A stretch of 64,000 nt of DNA, taken from assembly GCA_026119935.1 (NCBI GenBank), contig JALRMH010000013.1, forward strand, positions 62,001 through 126,000. The letters run 5' to 3'. Shown here piece after piece: positions 22,006-34,560 of the stretch. The notes beneath the pieces were generated by a model that saw nothing but the letters and a program-made list of their open reading frames with translations, was not told the DNA's origin and made no database searches. The position numbers and the translations under genes are program-made. Position 1 is the stretch's first letter. Each line of letters opens with the position of its first letter. Source of the stretch: Endothia cerciana. Taxonomy: Eukaryota; Ascomycota; Sordariomycetes; Diaporthales; Cryphonectriaceae.

Positions 22006-24049
22006 ATGACGACCTCGAACCTGGAGTGCCTGGAGAGTACGCAGCCATTCTCTTCCAGCTCCCACGCAGCCAGGCTCGCCGAGTACACGAGCGGACAACA
22101 ACCCCTCTCCCGACCAGATGCGGGACAGATCTGGGAGAGCACACAACCCTTCTCTTCCAGCTTCCTCGCAGTCAGGCTCGCCGAGATCCAGGGTAAAAAA
22201 CCACCTGTCCGGCCCGAGGCGGACCATCCGGAGGACAAGAACAGCACACAGCCGGCGCAGGCCTCTGTCTCAGAGCAACAAGATTTCTTCACAGCCCTGG
22301 AAGAGTTCCACCCTGACCCTGTCGAGGGTCCCGACGGCTCTGTGCGCGGCAGAGCCCATGGCCCCCAGCAGGGCGGCGGGCACCAGCCTGCGGATGTTTC
22401 CCTGGACCAGCTGGCCCTGCGCTGGGATCCGCGGGTCAGGGTTGTCTTCAGACAATCCCGGGGTCTGACTGTCCAGATCGACCAAGCCGGACAGCAGGAG
22501 GTTACAATGCTGTCAAGACCTGAGTCTTCAGAGCAGCCGCTCTGGCTCAATCTCCTGGGCTGCATTCAAAGCAGGAACGATCCCATGTTCTCCGTAACAG
22601 CCGGCAGCATCCAGTGCAAGATCTTCTATATCCCGAATTGTGACGACATAGTCCTATTCAATGGTCCAGGCCCTGTTGAGATACAGTGCGTATCAGATTC
22701 AGAATTCTCATCAAAGCTCCTAGGAAATAGATCTACTACTCTCGGGCCAGGTACTTGGAAGGTCTGGACAGCCCAGCACAGCTTGGAATTTCAGCTATGG
22801 CCTCGCCAGTACTCAGTCGAGATCCAGGAGAGGAGGATACTGGGGAAGAGAACCCTGAGCAAATCACGCTGCCAGCTAACAAGAGGAGGCACGCGTCTGG
22901 GTCTCGCCTCTTGTTGATGCCTGCTATGCCACCATCGTCATTGTCAGAAGGAGAGACAGCCTGTGTAGCATATTCTCTGGATGACGAGGCTTGGTTCGCG
23001 TATAAGCCCAGCGAGGGTCAAACGCTCATGGTGCGAGATGAGGATGCAGACGAGGCGGGGTATCGTCTTGCCTATCTGTATTCTAGATGGGAGCGCCGAT
23101 CGCGCAGCGCCTATACCTTCAAAGCCATTCTGAACAGCGACCTGACCAGCACAAAGGCTGTTGTGGTCAAGATCATCACACGACCACAAGGGATACATGC
23201 CGAAGATCGCGGAGAAGCGGGGATACGCAGTGCTGCCCAGAGGTGGTATGCTGAGTTTAAACAGCATCGTCATCTCGACCACGTAAGCCAGCTCTCTCTC
23301 TCTCTCTCTCTCCCCCTGCCCCTTCACACAGGAAGCTAGTTGCTAACAAAAGACAGCCCCGGATCGCCCGCCTCATAGGCTATGACGCGCGATTGCATAC
23401 CCTATACATTGAGTTCAAGGACCTGCCAGACCTCAGCAGCTCTGCTTGGTGTACCAGGACAGGATCATTCAAGGGGAATCATGCCGATGCATGTCGCGTT
23501 CTCGCAGACATCTCGAGCGCTCTGCTCTACCTAGAGGACAAGGGCATTATTCATAACGATATCAAGCCAGGCAACATCCTCTACGGCAGAGACATTGCGA
23601 TGTCCAGAAGGGGCGCGATCCTTATCGACTTTGGTCTAGCCCAGGAGCCCGGACCTATAGTCGGAGGGGGTACGCCTTGGTATGTTCCCCCAGAATATCA
23701 AGATGGACGCAGAGGATATCCGGCAGATATTTGGGCACTCGGCATTTCTATGCTCTACCTGGTAAAGTATATAATGCTGCCAGAGAAGCTGCCCCAATTC
23801 CCGGCGTGGCAACTAGCCCAATGTCGTACCGACTCTCGGATAAAGGGACAGATGAACCAGTGGCTTAAAGAGGTCAAACGACTGCAGTGCGGTCTGCAGG
23901 CTAGGTCTTCGCAAAAACACGGAGAAGGAGTCGAGCTTGATGTATACATCAGCAAGATGTTGGAGCAGAGTGAGAGCCTCCGGATCACCAGAAGAGAACT
24001 TGCGCAGCAGACAGGGAGATGGACGTCGGAGATGGCTGCTGCGAAGTAG
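22006..24049 (+). CDS. Ser/Thr protein kinase-like protein, three exons
   Basis: Proposed exons are 22006-22685, 22751-23282 and 23357-24049, giving 634 aa. Intron 2 is clear: a GTAAGC donor, a CT microsatellite, a TGCTAAC branch site and a GACAG acceptor. Intron 1 (GTGCGT to GCCAG) keeps phase, but a 44-bp alternative at 22751-22794 also does. The N-terminus has a duplicated STQPFSSS module. The kinase part shows VVVKII (the lysine), HNDIKPGNILYG in place of HRD, LIDFGLA (DFG), GGTPWYVPPEY and ADIWALGISMLY. The Arg-to-Asn change in the catalytic loop is unusual, but Asp, Lys and Asn remain. The substrate is unknown. Confidence 0.75.
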
Positions 24050-25345
24050 TAGCAACGTATTCTTGTGGTGGCCAGTGTGGTGGTCCTCAGGACATAGAGT
24101 GAATGAAGTGGGTCCTGGGTCCTCATACAACTATAAGGCTACTATCTCCTTTTTATTTTTCTTCGGACAGATAGCAACAATAGACAATCTTTTCCCCTCT
24201 CTTTTCGATGTTGAACCCTCTGGACAGGTTTAGGACAAGTTTTTCACCCTGCTCTTGTGCCCGTGTGGCCTTCGTTTCCTGTCGTTGTTTACACAGGCAC
24301 GCCTGGGTTGCACGAGCCCTTACCCATTGCTGGGACGTCTGTTCTTTTGTTGTGCGAGGGCCAGGGAGTCACTAGACCCCACTATCGCCAGGCACTCTCT
24401 ACCTAGACAGCCTCACCCAGCTGGCTGTTTTTACCCTCTGTTTTTTCTTTCTTTCCTTCCTTTGCAACGTTAACACCGCCTGCCTAACGCTGCCCAGCTG
24501 GAATATGTATAGAACAGCCTCAAATACCAGATCGGATGTCCGAAAGGGGCCCAAGAACTTGGTCACATAGCCTCGAAGGAGCCCTAGCCAGCCAGCACTA
24601 TGCAACCACTTGTGGAAGAGACGGTCGTCCATGAGATGAACTCGGTGGTGTGCGTAGCAAGATTTTGTCAGAGCGGCCTCCTTCTGTCATTGATCAAGCA
24701 AGCTCCGCTCTGCCATGGGCCCTATGTACGTACCACTGTTATGCATGGAAACGGCGCTTCCGAACGAAGCCGAGCCATGGAACCATCAAACAAATGAACG
24801 TTTTTTCTTCTCACAAGCGCCGGGGTCCTAGCCGGAATAATTTTGCCCCTAGGTTGGGACTGTTGGCGTCGTTGGCACTGTTATCACTGGCTTTGATATT
24901 CTGGTAATCATATGTTGGATCCTGATATCTGGCTTTCTGGGCCCATTGTTCCGTGTGGTCCGTCCTTGTGACCTGCATGTTGGATGGGTCGCAACAGTGC
25001 TGATAGAAAACGGGAGAGCAAATGAAGGCCACATAGGCACAAGAGCATAGTGAAAGACCTGTTTTGGACCTGTCCAGAGGGGTTCAAAAGCGAGAAAAGA
25101 AAGGAAAGACGCTTAGATGTTGCTGTCTGTCTAAAAGAAATGAAATGGGGTGGTGCCCTTATAGCTAAGCCAGGACCCGGACCCGCTACATCCGAGGCTT
25201 CTTGTGGGACAGCACTCGAGCACAAAGATTAGGGGGATGTGGCCTCAGCATCGCGAGATGCTGAAAACAACAGGGCCGGCGGCTCCATTGCAGGTGAATC
25301 GAGCCTTGCAGTGTGTTGGCTTTCACGAAGGCTTGGCAATGAGCG
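24050..25345. other. No gene recognised; holds a diverged repeat
   Basis: About 90 bp at 24908-25000 resemble 62200-62280, including GTTGGATGGGTC with similar flanks. Short frames elsewhere do not resemble families. Confidence 0.4.
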
Positions 25346-26373
25346 TTGAATGGCCTCAACCTCGAATTCGCCTGCGGCTCGTGTGCTTCCTCCTCTTCCC
25401 AGGTCGACTCTCACTGCAACTTCGAATTATACAAACCATGCGAAACCCAATCCTTCCGACTCTCTGTCCATCGTCCCGGCCGCGTTTTACTACCGCCATC
25501 TCTTACAATATACATCACACAAGCTAAAGAAATCGCCTTCTCCATTGGAAGCACACCATTCAAATGTTGCGGGCACCTTACCTTCCGGCACCTGATCGCT
25601 TCTCAGCACTTTCTTGGGCTAGACTTAAACAAACTAGAGCCTGCCCCTGGTCATAGCCTCTACGATTGTCCTTCGAGAGACAGGGCACTTAAAGTTCCCG
25701 GCCGAGACTTACTTGAGGCAGGGCAAACATCTGGAACGAATCTTTATCAATGCAGCGCATGCTTTTCTGGGTTCTATGTTTTCTTAGCATACCCAGGGGC
25801 TAGAAGGAAGTGAGATTGTTTTTGATAGTTGGAATCCTGTTGTTGAAAAATTCCTTAGTGAAGGAGAGGAGGATGACACCTGGAATGACTGGGGCATACA
25901 GCACTTCAGATACTGGGAGGCATGCTGGCTTCCTGGAAAGGAATGGATCTTCTATGATGGAGAACACGATAAAATAGGCTTCGATGAAATGGCCTGGAAG
26001 GCTTGGGAGAACTTTGTCTATTGGAACCCGCTATCCGTACCTGGAAGCAGTGCAAGGTCTGCCCACTCATTTGCACGCATCCAGCATCTCCTACAAGGAC
26101 TCCCAACGACACAGCAGCAATCAGGTCAGCGGCAGTCCACACAATCATCCCCCAGAGCCAACAGCACCAGCACACTCTGGTAGAGTATTGAGAGCCCGCC
26201 CAAACCTCCCAAATACCCAAGGTGTCAGCCCAGAACCGACAGCAGACCAACAACCCTTCCGACATAGGGGCACGGGTGACCAGACCCTAGCTAGAAGAAA
26301 CCGCAGGGTGATGAGCCTGGGTAAAAGCTTTAGGGACAACTCTCCAAGGCAGAGCCACCAAACAGGAGTCTGA
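25346..26373 (+). pseudogene. Decayed uncharacterised gene related to the ORF at 53998
   Basis: Successive frames read as one broken protein. One to about 25813 ends QCSACFSGFYVF. A second, to 26183, contains DDTWNDWGIQHFRYWEACW and AWKAWENFVYW, then QQQSGQRQ. A third, to 26373, has GRVLRARPNLPNTQG and LARRNRRVMSLG. The order QQQS.QR, then RVLRARP, then a basic tail is repeated in the ORF at 53998-54333, so the two share ancestry. The function is unknown. Confidence 0.4.
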
Positions 26374-26850
26374 GACCGAGGTTTTCAGAGGAGGAAGGAA
26401 CAGGTGGATTTCCAGGCTCAGAATGACTCTTGGGGGGGACATCACAGCCTTGAAGCACCTGAAAAGCGCGCTCTTGGGGGTTCCTCGAGGTCGCGCGGCA
26501 GCCTGGAAAGCTCAAAACAATGATTTTGATGATATCCGTGATAATTCTGATGATGCCCGATGGACGGAAAGCGGCCAAGATGCAGGATTTTGAGGCTGCT
26601 AGAGAGAAAGGAAAGGTGTAAGGAACCAGAAATCGTGACCTTGCTTCTCAGTTGCTAGCAACTAGGGGGTGTGTGTTGAAGAGAACACGCTTCTGAACCT
26701 TAACCCTAGGCTATTTGCCTGCTTAAACTGCCTCTTTCAGGCTCATCTCATAGATATTCTTCTACAGAACAGTCCATTCCATTCTTTCCACGCTCGGAGT
26801 CGAGCTTTCCTTCAGCAGGTGCCCCGTATCCCCGCCAACCCAACGGTTCT

Positions 26851-28231
26851 TCATCTCCTACCAACTGAACCTACCGAAGCCGGTGTTGCTGATTTCTTTT
26901 TTCTTTTTCTCTTGGCGGCCAACGTCCGAGTCTTGTCCAAAGAGTGCCTTGCATTCCCAGCGTTCTGCAGTTTGTGGCGGCGACGCAGATAGTAAACTCC
27001 GGCATGGAGATCATTCAGGCGCCGCTGTAGGCTGCGGGAGGCCTCTTTGCGGTGGCGGTGCTCGTGCTGGGCCTGCTCGAGCGCATGTACCCGACGTTCT
27101 AGCCGCTCCAGCTGATTTCCACTGCCAACAGCCACGGCGCTCAGATGGAGGGAGTGTCGAAGTCGAGCTCTGGGCTCTGGTCGCGTCGAGGTAATCGCCG
27201 GGCCTTTCAGGATGCTCTTGCTGCGTCTGCACGATCTGGATTAATGTGGATACTATCTGGCCAGACCCCACCGGCCTGCCGACGGTCTGACTTCCTGCTG
27301 CTGGAACGGAAGGACATGGGCTCTCGTGGTCTTTGCCATGAGGGAGTGGGCCCGGGGGAAGGAGGTGGCGGGAGTGCAGGCGGACGGTTGTCTCGGACGA
27401 TGTTGTCATCGTACGCAGGCGGACTGTCACTGTCTGGACCAAACAGGACACGACCACCCGAGCCGCCGTACAGGCATTGAATCCGAGATAAAGGCGGCCG
27501 GGTGGATTTTAGACCGGGTATGGCTGATGCAGCATCACACGGCGGGGCGTAGCAGGCGGCTGTTGGGGGTGCGCTGCGGCAGGGTACACGGTGAAGCTTG
27601 TCTGCTGGGCAAGGCAGCGCAGGGACCCAAGGAGAGACAGTCGGAGATGTCGGTGCCAGGACCTTAAGCCTGAGGCGACAGGGTTCGGCCCGACGACAAT
27701 AGCCGGTAGGTGCAGGCGAAAGTGAAGGCAGATGATATCGCTAGACGGGAATGCCCTTCTCACTATATCCGGCATGATCGCTTTCGCCGCCGCCTGACCA
27801 TGGCGTTTCTCCCCCTCCTCTTCCTCCTTGTCAACATCACCGCACGTGAGCTTGGAACACATGCTCCGGGGGGATGATGATATAAAGAGACACAGATGTT
27901 TTCCCGTTGGGTATGTGCAGTCCAGCACGACAGGAGAGTCTGGACAGGCCCGAGCTGCTGTCGCCCTCGAGCTGAAAACGGAAGGCTAGAGGGCAGGGCT
28001 CGTCTGGGCTGCCGACACACTGCGAGCCCCCCGAGGGCAGACGCCACGAGACAAAGGAGGTGCCGGTAATCATGCGAGGTTGTCCCACTGTAATCTGGTT
28101 GGGGAGTTGGGGCACAACAAACCCGGAGGGGAAGGAGGGAGTAAGATGGACTTAGGCGGAATGAAAGCCCTCCCACAATGTGCTTGCAGCAGCAGCAGCA
28201 GCACCGTGGGAGACACCCACCCGCCCAGGCT
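26851..28231 (-). pseudogene. Decayed coiled-coil protein of the unnamed fungal family, copy 2
   Basis: Minus-strand frames in order: ITGTSFVSWRLPSGGSQCVG and VSLYIIIPPEHV (28115-27837). In another frame come an acidic stretch, DIICLHFRLHLPAIVVGPNP and SLRCLAQQTSFTVY. LYGGSGGRVLFG follows in a third frame near 27470. A proline-rich tail and a coiled coil (RLERRVHALEQAQ, ending near 26851) complete it. The blocks are the same as at 2825-4190 and 52010-52890. The GC block AGCCTGGGCGGGTGGG lies at its 5' edge. At least two frameshifts are needed. Confidence 0.6.
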
Positions 28232-28239
28232 TTGCTGTT

Positions 28240-29214
28240 TGGAAAGGCTCCAAACCCAAGGAGCAGCCCTGACTCCTACTAATGGCGAGGTAAGATAGGA
28301 CAACTGGGTGACGCCACGTTGCCGCATTGCCAGCTGCGAATCTCCCGGGAAGTCGAGTACGGCTGTCCCACAGGACCCTGAGCCTTTCAGTGCGTCTCTT
28401 GCTTCAGCTTTCGCCTCACAAGAGGGGGGACGCGACTGACTGAGTAGGAGAACAGTGGGTTGGTCCTGGGCGCCCATGACAAGCTCCGCACCGAGGAATC
28501 GCTCAGGTGGCGAGGCAGGAGAGCGCGTCTGTCCGGCCGGATGAAAAGGGGGTGGGATGCTTACATACATGGGTAGGTGGGCAGGACTCCAGATATATGA
28601 ATCTCTGGAGGCGGGGTGCTGAACAAGGGGGTGAAATAGCGGGTGGCTGGGGGAAGCGGGGTCGGCTTGCAGATACCCCACCGGCATCTGCCGCCTGGCC
28701 CACTAACCTCCGTTTCCCCGGTAGGGGGGTGCCAAAAATGATGTACGGCCAAAAGTAGTGTTCATTTTTCAGGGTATTTTGTAGATAAACTAGAAAGTTT
28801 GAACAGAGATATTTAAATAACTAGAAATATATAGAATTTCTGACCTATATAATATTAAGCGAAGATTTGTGCAGGTTTTTGGTCCTTTAAGATGCTCAAG
28901 AAATGAATAATACCTGTGATGGGCTCGATCCTTGGGCTCGTGCACCTTCAAGGCACGTGCCTAGGCACGTGCTGACGACCCACCCACGCCTCGGGTTATG
29001 CCACGGACCCAGATTTCCATTCAGGCACCTACCAGCGTGTCAGGCCAACGGTCCGCCAGCACGGCGCTGGTGGCGCACAGGGCCACTCCCCTTCAAATAA
29101 GCCAGCGGCCCGCCACACCAGTTCTCCCACACTGCAAGAATCAGTCTCAGTGCCAACACCAACAGACACCCAGCAGCCATCAATCAGACAACCCCGTTCC
29201 CGCTATATCATTGT
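28240..29214. other. No gene recognised; holds a 20-bp palindrome
   Basis: A perfect palindrome, GCACGTGCCTAGGCACGTGC, lies at 28953-28972 and contains two CACGTG E-box cores. The stretch at 28760-28900 is AT-rich. Confidence 0.6.
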
Positions 29215-29418
29215 GTGTGGACTGATAGGCTCGAGGGGTTGAAGGGAGCTGGCAACTGAGTGGCTGGCGGGCCGATGCCAAAACCCACAGCCTACATAGG
29301 CTCAGGCCGGGCAGGCTGGCCTGGATAGCTTCCTTCCTTCTTGATACAACAACAACCACCTGAATCAACGACCTGTACCAACTGCAGATCTGCTTCTGAC
29401 GATTGTGACCTACCAACA
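29215..29418 (-). repeat. Dispersed repeat, copy B (inverted)
   Basis: This is the reverse complement of the element at 8626, 32144 and 47883. Its variant GTAGGTCACAATCGTCAGAA matches copy C more closely than A or D. It has no internal 40-bp array. Confidence 0.85.
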
Positions 29419-30465
29419 CTGTCATCTATTGACTTAGGACCAACTCTGCCTCGGCACTGTAGCCCCAGCAACAAGCCGATGGGTACAGCCAAGCGCCTAT
29501 GGACATGTCTATAGATAATATAAATAAGGTATAACTACATGCGGACTCTTCAAAAGCCAACCTGGCTATGGTTAGTCCGTTTCGTCGTACGAGAACGAGG
29601 CTGACGGAATTCTGGTCTTCCAAGTTCAACACTTTAATGCTTCGGTCGATTTCAGGTGACGCGGCAGCGTGATGGGCTGTCGGCGGTGGCAGACAGTCTT
29701 CTAGCGTCAATGCTTCGTTGAGATATAATTATCACCACCCTAGCCTGCACAGTCTATATCAATCCTGGCCCAGATCTTTCTCAGTCCTGCGTCGCTCCCC
29801 CCCCCCCCCCCCAAATACGACGGCCATGTTCCTCTTGACACCCGTATAACAGGTTGCACTAGAGACGTCAGGCAAGGTGGAATCAGCAGAGACTGAACTT
29901 TCAGGATATTCTTCAAGATGAGTTATGTTTCTACGAGTGGATTGAGCCATACTTATATTCTAATCCACAATTCTCAGTGAGAATTTGATGTAATACGTTA
30001 GACAGTTAAATAGAAAAACTAATTGCACAGAGCCACTTGAAGGCTTTTTATGATATATTAAATTAAAAAAAAAAGGAAAGAAATGCGGTCAGAAGGAAGA
30101 GAAAGAAAACCAAAAGTTCATCCGTGGGTCTATAAGACAGTTGTCCTCTTCACACCTAACTCCCAGACAAAGTAACACTTCCAAAGTGCCTTTGCTATGC
30201 ATCATTCTTCACTTTCATATTGAACCTGGGTTATAACATTGGTGCTCATGTGTAAATTGCCGTCTTGAGAAAATTGATTTACGGTGATCGCATATTGAGA
30301 TGGATCTTGCATCCTGTTAATCTTGCTCAATGGCCTATTTGAGGAGAGGAGTTTCCTTACGCTCCTTCAATATATGGTAATCAAGATCCTCAATTGAATA
30401 GAAGATAGATAGACAGGTATTGCAAGTCAGGTAAGGCAGGAAGCCTTCTTTATCTACCTAGGCTG
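29419..30465. other. No confident gene; possible minus-strand relic
   Basis: Minus-strand frames at 29950-29759 and 29710-29426 (with NSVSLVLVRRNGLTIARLAF) look somewhat protein-like, but two stops separate them. A C run lies at 29799. The rest is AT-rich. Confidence 0.35.
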
Positions 30466-31200
30466 TTAGCACCGTAACTTGTAATGTATAAAGGATAGAG
30501 GCTTACGTTCTTGAGATACATGCAATAGTAGTGTATCATCAGTACGAAGATGGCAAAAGGGACAACGTGGACCCCTTGCGTCGGGTTCTTTGGTCCCTAG
30601 TCTCGAGTGAGGTCGTGGTAGTAATTCCCATTCTCGCTTCAAATATGGCCATGGAGAGATGGATGAGGCGAGACAACATTTGCACTGCCAGCGTCCCTGG
30701 CATAATAGACATGAAAGGGTTTTCCCGGGAATATCAGGAGAGCCAGTGCTGCTGTGCTGGCAAGGACACGAAGCCTGACACTTCAAGCATTCCGAGCCAA
30801 CGGGTGCATTTGGCATAACTGCGTGTTGATATCGAAGGAGCAAAGATGTCATGTTGTGATAATAGGTACCCAAGTGTTTTGAATATTGTTGTTTCGTATT
30901 GAACACAAGTCTGCATTTGTCACATTGAAACAGACATGACTTGCTCCAAGATCTGATATAGTTCTGGTGGAAGGCGAGATGGGCCTTTGCCCGGGTATGA
31001 TCGGATCCTAAACACCAGTCGTACTGGCAACGTGCAAAAGATGTTCCCCTGTGGTAGATAAAATGCTCGATCATTTTTCGGATTGTCCCGTTTACTTTAC
31101 ACTGGGTATCCTGTAGACAGTGTATTGTCTGTTGTGTAAATGGGTCTATGACGCGTGTGTGCATGAATCGGATAGCAATGTCGTTTGCCTTCGATTCCAT
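30466..31200 (-). CDS. C2H2-like zinc-finger protein
   Basis: Intact 244-aa frame rich in Cys and His. A finger with spacing C-x2-C-x12-H-x5-H starts CDKCRLVF. Just before it, CQYDWC is followed by HLAFH. Further CxxC pairs occur: CLKC, CLLC and CPFC. There is no transactivation or other domain that I recognise. It could be a DNA-binding regulator or a domesticated transposon fragment. The 5' flank has no other ORF, and the ATG is the first in frame. Confidence 0.55.
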   Translation of the reverse strand: MESKANDIAIRFMHTRVIDPFTQQTIHCLQDTQCKVNGTIRKMIEHFIYHRGTSFARCQYDWCLGSDHTRAKAHLAFHQNYIRSWSKSCLFQCDKCRLVFNTKQQYSKHLGTYYHNMTSLLLRYQHAVMPNAPVGSECLKCQASCPCQHSSTGSPDIPGKTLSCLLCQGRWQCKCCLASSISPWPYLKREWELLPRPHSRLGTKEPDARGPRCPFCHLRTDDTLLLHVSQERKPLSFIHYKLRC

Positions 31201-32143
31201 GACTGTTTATGGAGATGAGTTGTAAGGAGAAGGGTAGATCTGTTGTGTGGTAGAAGGAGGCGATGAGGGTGAGACAATCCTCTGTACCTGGGAATGCTAT
31301 CTTTTAAAGTTCCGGAGGTGCATGTGTGCTGCCAAGCCGTCTTGCTCTAGGTACGGATGCGACGCTACGGGCACCTCGGGCACCGCCGACCCCTTCTAGA
31401 CCCTGCACATGCATGGCACACCCCATAATTCAATGCGCAGCCAATAATGTTTAATTTCCGGGCGACCTTTTCAGCAGGCTGCCCAACAGATGGGTGGTTT
31501 GATATCTGGCCTCTGGAGGCCGCCCTCGGGACCCCAGGATCGCCTCGCCTATGTCAGGCTCGGGCCCTGCGTGCGCATGCACGAGATAAGGGCGTGCGTT
31601 CCCAAGGCCGTCCAGGCACCGTTCCCTAGGTGGAAGAAGTGAAGTTGGGTCTATCAGGAGCATCAATGCTGCTGCTCTATGGTCTGAAGATGGTTTCATC
31701 TCCCTTTGCCCCTTAGATATCAACACGGACCACTTCACACCTTCTTAGAATTCATTGACCAGAGCGCATGATTTATCACTACGGTCTGCTCGCAAACCGC
31801 TCCAGCAGAAGTGGACTCTCCAAAAGCAACTGTGTGCAAAGCGGGGGTTGAAGTATGTTTAGGTTTTTCCTGCGTGGGCCAGATATCATAAGTCCTGCCT
31901 CCAGAAAGAGTTTAAGAGCCTCAACTTTGGTCATGCAGAATCGGTAAGCAGCCTACTCCCTATAATACATGAAGGAAGACTGATTATACCAGCCCACACC
32001 GCAGCAGTAGGATCTTCTCAAGGTTCAGTTAAGATCAGGGCAGATCGAGCCGTAGGTAGTACTCGTCTGGGGTTGTGTACCGAAAAGAGTGATGATCAGT
32101 GTTGTCCAGGCTGAAATCAGCTACAAGGATAAAATGATAAATA
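31201..32143. other. No gene recognised
   Basis: Short frames only. The first part is the upstream region of the zinc-finger gene. Confidence 0.5.
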
Positions 32144-32402
32144 TGTTGGTAGGTCACAATCGTCAGAAGCAGATCTGCAGCCGGTACAGGTCGTTGACTC
32201 AGGTGGTTGTTCTTTTTTTTGAGAAGGAAGGAAGCTATCCAGGCCAGCCTGCCTGGGCTAGCGCTAGGGCTAAGTAGGCTGTGGGTTTTGCATCGGCCTG
32301 ATTGGGCCGATGCGCGGGCAGGTATCGGCCGATGCCCGGGCAATCGGCCGATCCCCGGGCAGGTATCGGCCCGCCAGCCAATTGGCAGTTCCACCAACCC
32401 AC
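32144..32402 (+). repeat. Dispersed repeat, copy C
   Basis: Begins TGTTGGTAGGTCACAATCG and shares the conserved left part and the GCCCGCCAGCCA right part with the other copies. Its middle holds degenerate units of about 20 bp (CGGCCGATGCCCGGGCA), unlike copy A. It ends 197 bp before the RING gene start codon. Confidence 0.85.
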
Positions 32403-32598
32403 AAAGGAAGTACAAGCTTATTACACTGCGGGGAATCACCACGCGGCAGAGCAACACCACGTCACCTCTTCCTCTTCACATCTTCTGCGTATTTGCAGGC
32501 TTCAAATCCACCCAATCGCATTCCAGTTATCTCGTATCTTGCTGCATCATCCTGCTGTTTATCTTGCGTGGACCTGAAGACTGGGACTTTTTGCAGTC

Positions 32599-33614
32599 AT
32601 GGAACCCCTAGATTGTCCTATCTGCCTCGTGGCGTATTCGAAGGGCCTGCCCCCAAAAGCCTTGCATCCATGCGGTATGTTGTTATCTATCGAACTTCTA
32701 TCTATATTCTAACACATCTGGTAGGGCATCTGTTCCACGATACTTGTCTGAGAACATGGAGCCGCGGTGCTGACCATCTGAGTTCCCTAAGATGCCCTCT
32801 ATGTAGGAAGGGACTGAGAACACCGTACTTCGTGAACGTATGGATCACACCACTCATCGAGACAGTGGCCGAGGCTGGCAACTACAAGGCGGACAACGAG
32901 CGACTGTTGTTGAGGGTTCAAGAGGCAGGACGCGAGACTGAGCAGGCCAAGGCGGAGACTGCATATTGGGAGAAGAGGGCCAAGAATGGCGAGGCGCTGC
33001 TCAACATATACAAGGAACAGCTTCAAAGTTCTGACTCAACTGCCGATTATTGGAAAAAAGAGACCATGGAGGCGCGCGACGACATGGACTTTTGGGCCAA
33101 CCTCGATCATCAACACCACCAAGAAGCAGAACGTGCCAAGTCACTCATCTCGGAGATGAGCGGATTGTTGGAGCAGTACGAAAGGGCCGTCCCAGCTTCC
33201 GGGGAGCCATCCAGGTTCGACCATGCGCAACAGGATTTGCAGACAGCCAGGACGGGGAATCCGGGTTTTATACCCCCGGTTCAACCGAACACTACACACC
33301 CGGCTCAGACGAAGAATACATCATCAGGAGCTAAACGAAGAATATCAACACCGGGCAATGACAACGCCTCTTCCACGGTGACTAAGCGACGCAAGCCAGA
33401 TGAGGACAACACCCCCTCACTGAGTACAGGACCATGGCATATGCCGGCGCCCCGAGACAACGTCAATGCTTCAAGTCCGGACCTTAGCCTTGAAAGAGCG
33501 ATTCCTCCTTCCGACATCTTTGCTCGTCAGGCATCTTCCCAGGTTCCAGCAGAGACTACACATACACGAGGCAGCGACCATGACAGAACAGCCAGCCCAA
33601 GAAGATACACCTAG
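32599..33614 (+). CDS. RING-H2 finger protein with a coiled coil (putative E3 ligase)
   Basis: Exons are 32599-32674 and 32725-33614. The 50-bp intron has a GTATGT donor, an ATTCTAACAC branch region and a GGTAG acceptor; the product is 321 aa. The splice rebuilds a RING-H2: C6-x2-C9-x15-C25-x-H27-x2-H30-x2-C33-x15-C49-x2-C52. A glutamate-rich coiled coil follows (about residues 75-175). A disordered Ser/Thr/Pro tail with KRRIST and KRRKP basic patches, possibly nuclear signals, completes it. RING-H2 domains recruit E2 enzymes; the substrate is unknown. The ATG is six codons before the first zinc ligand. Confidence 0.85.
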
Positions 33615-34560
33615 CTCTGGGCGAGTCTCCAGAATGACCATATCCAAAAAGATGAGGAAGCTCGAAGAACCTAGCCGTTTTGCCGTCCGTTCAACAATCA
33701 CCGTCTTCTGTGTAACGTTTAGTTCTCGACAGCTATGTTTGTGCACCCTTTCCCAGAGACAGCTCGGCGGGTGCAGAGGCACATTTTCAGAACGAAGAGA
33801 TGAGATACCGCGACGAGGTCGCGGAGGGATGGCAGCAGGGAGGTTTCGTCCAGCTTTTAGGCAAGGTTTTCCTCCATGGGTATCTGCAGAGGGTCCGCAT
33901 GCTTGTAAAAGGCGCTGGATATATATACTCTAGATATATATTTAGCTGGCGTGATAAGAATTATTATTATCATGTTTGTGCACTTCTCGTAAGGATCATT
34001 CAGTAGCATTACAAGCCCACAACTCCTCGCCTCAGTGTTTTGTCGTTTGTGACTCACTTGTTGGACTCAAACATAGAATCTTCACCTGCTTTCCATTATC
34101 ACTGGCGTGGGTGTTGAATTTAAACGAGTGATATTGAATAAAGAGTGGATAAGGCTTGATTTCTCCTTTACTACAGAGCTCCTCAGGGGGGCTCTGAAGG
34201 CTATTTATGTGTAGCTATTCCCAGATTCTCTGGATCAGGGGCTTTGCCTGACGCCGTCTGAGACCAAATCAGGCCATAGTCGTCTAATCCCTAAGCAAGG
34301 AGGCCTTACAACCAACAGTGGGACTGTTCAGGGAGCTGAAGCTCTTCCGGTGATGTGCCGCAAACGCTCGGGTTCAGTAACGCAGCTCACGCCACCTGAA
34401 ATCCCCTGGTGCACTCAATGCTACGGCGAAGGGACCGCCCCAAATCATCCTGAGGAGGCTAGCCTTGTCATGCGGCCCCAGAAGTTAGAATTTACCCCGT
34501 CCAATACAGGTTTGAGCGCAGCAAATACCTTTAATCCGCATCGACGATGGAGCTGGAAAG
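33615..34560. other. No gene recognised
   Basis: One frame overlapping the RING gene's end runs to 33933 without family resemblance. The remainder is non-coding. Confidence 0.45.

Noticed and set aside
24908..25225. Minus-strand ORF with a signal-peptide-like LLCLCGLHLLSRFLSALL
   Set aside because: It lies in sequence shared with 62.2 kb, has no family match, and its ending is not protein-like.
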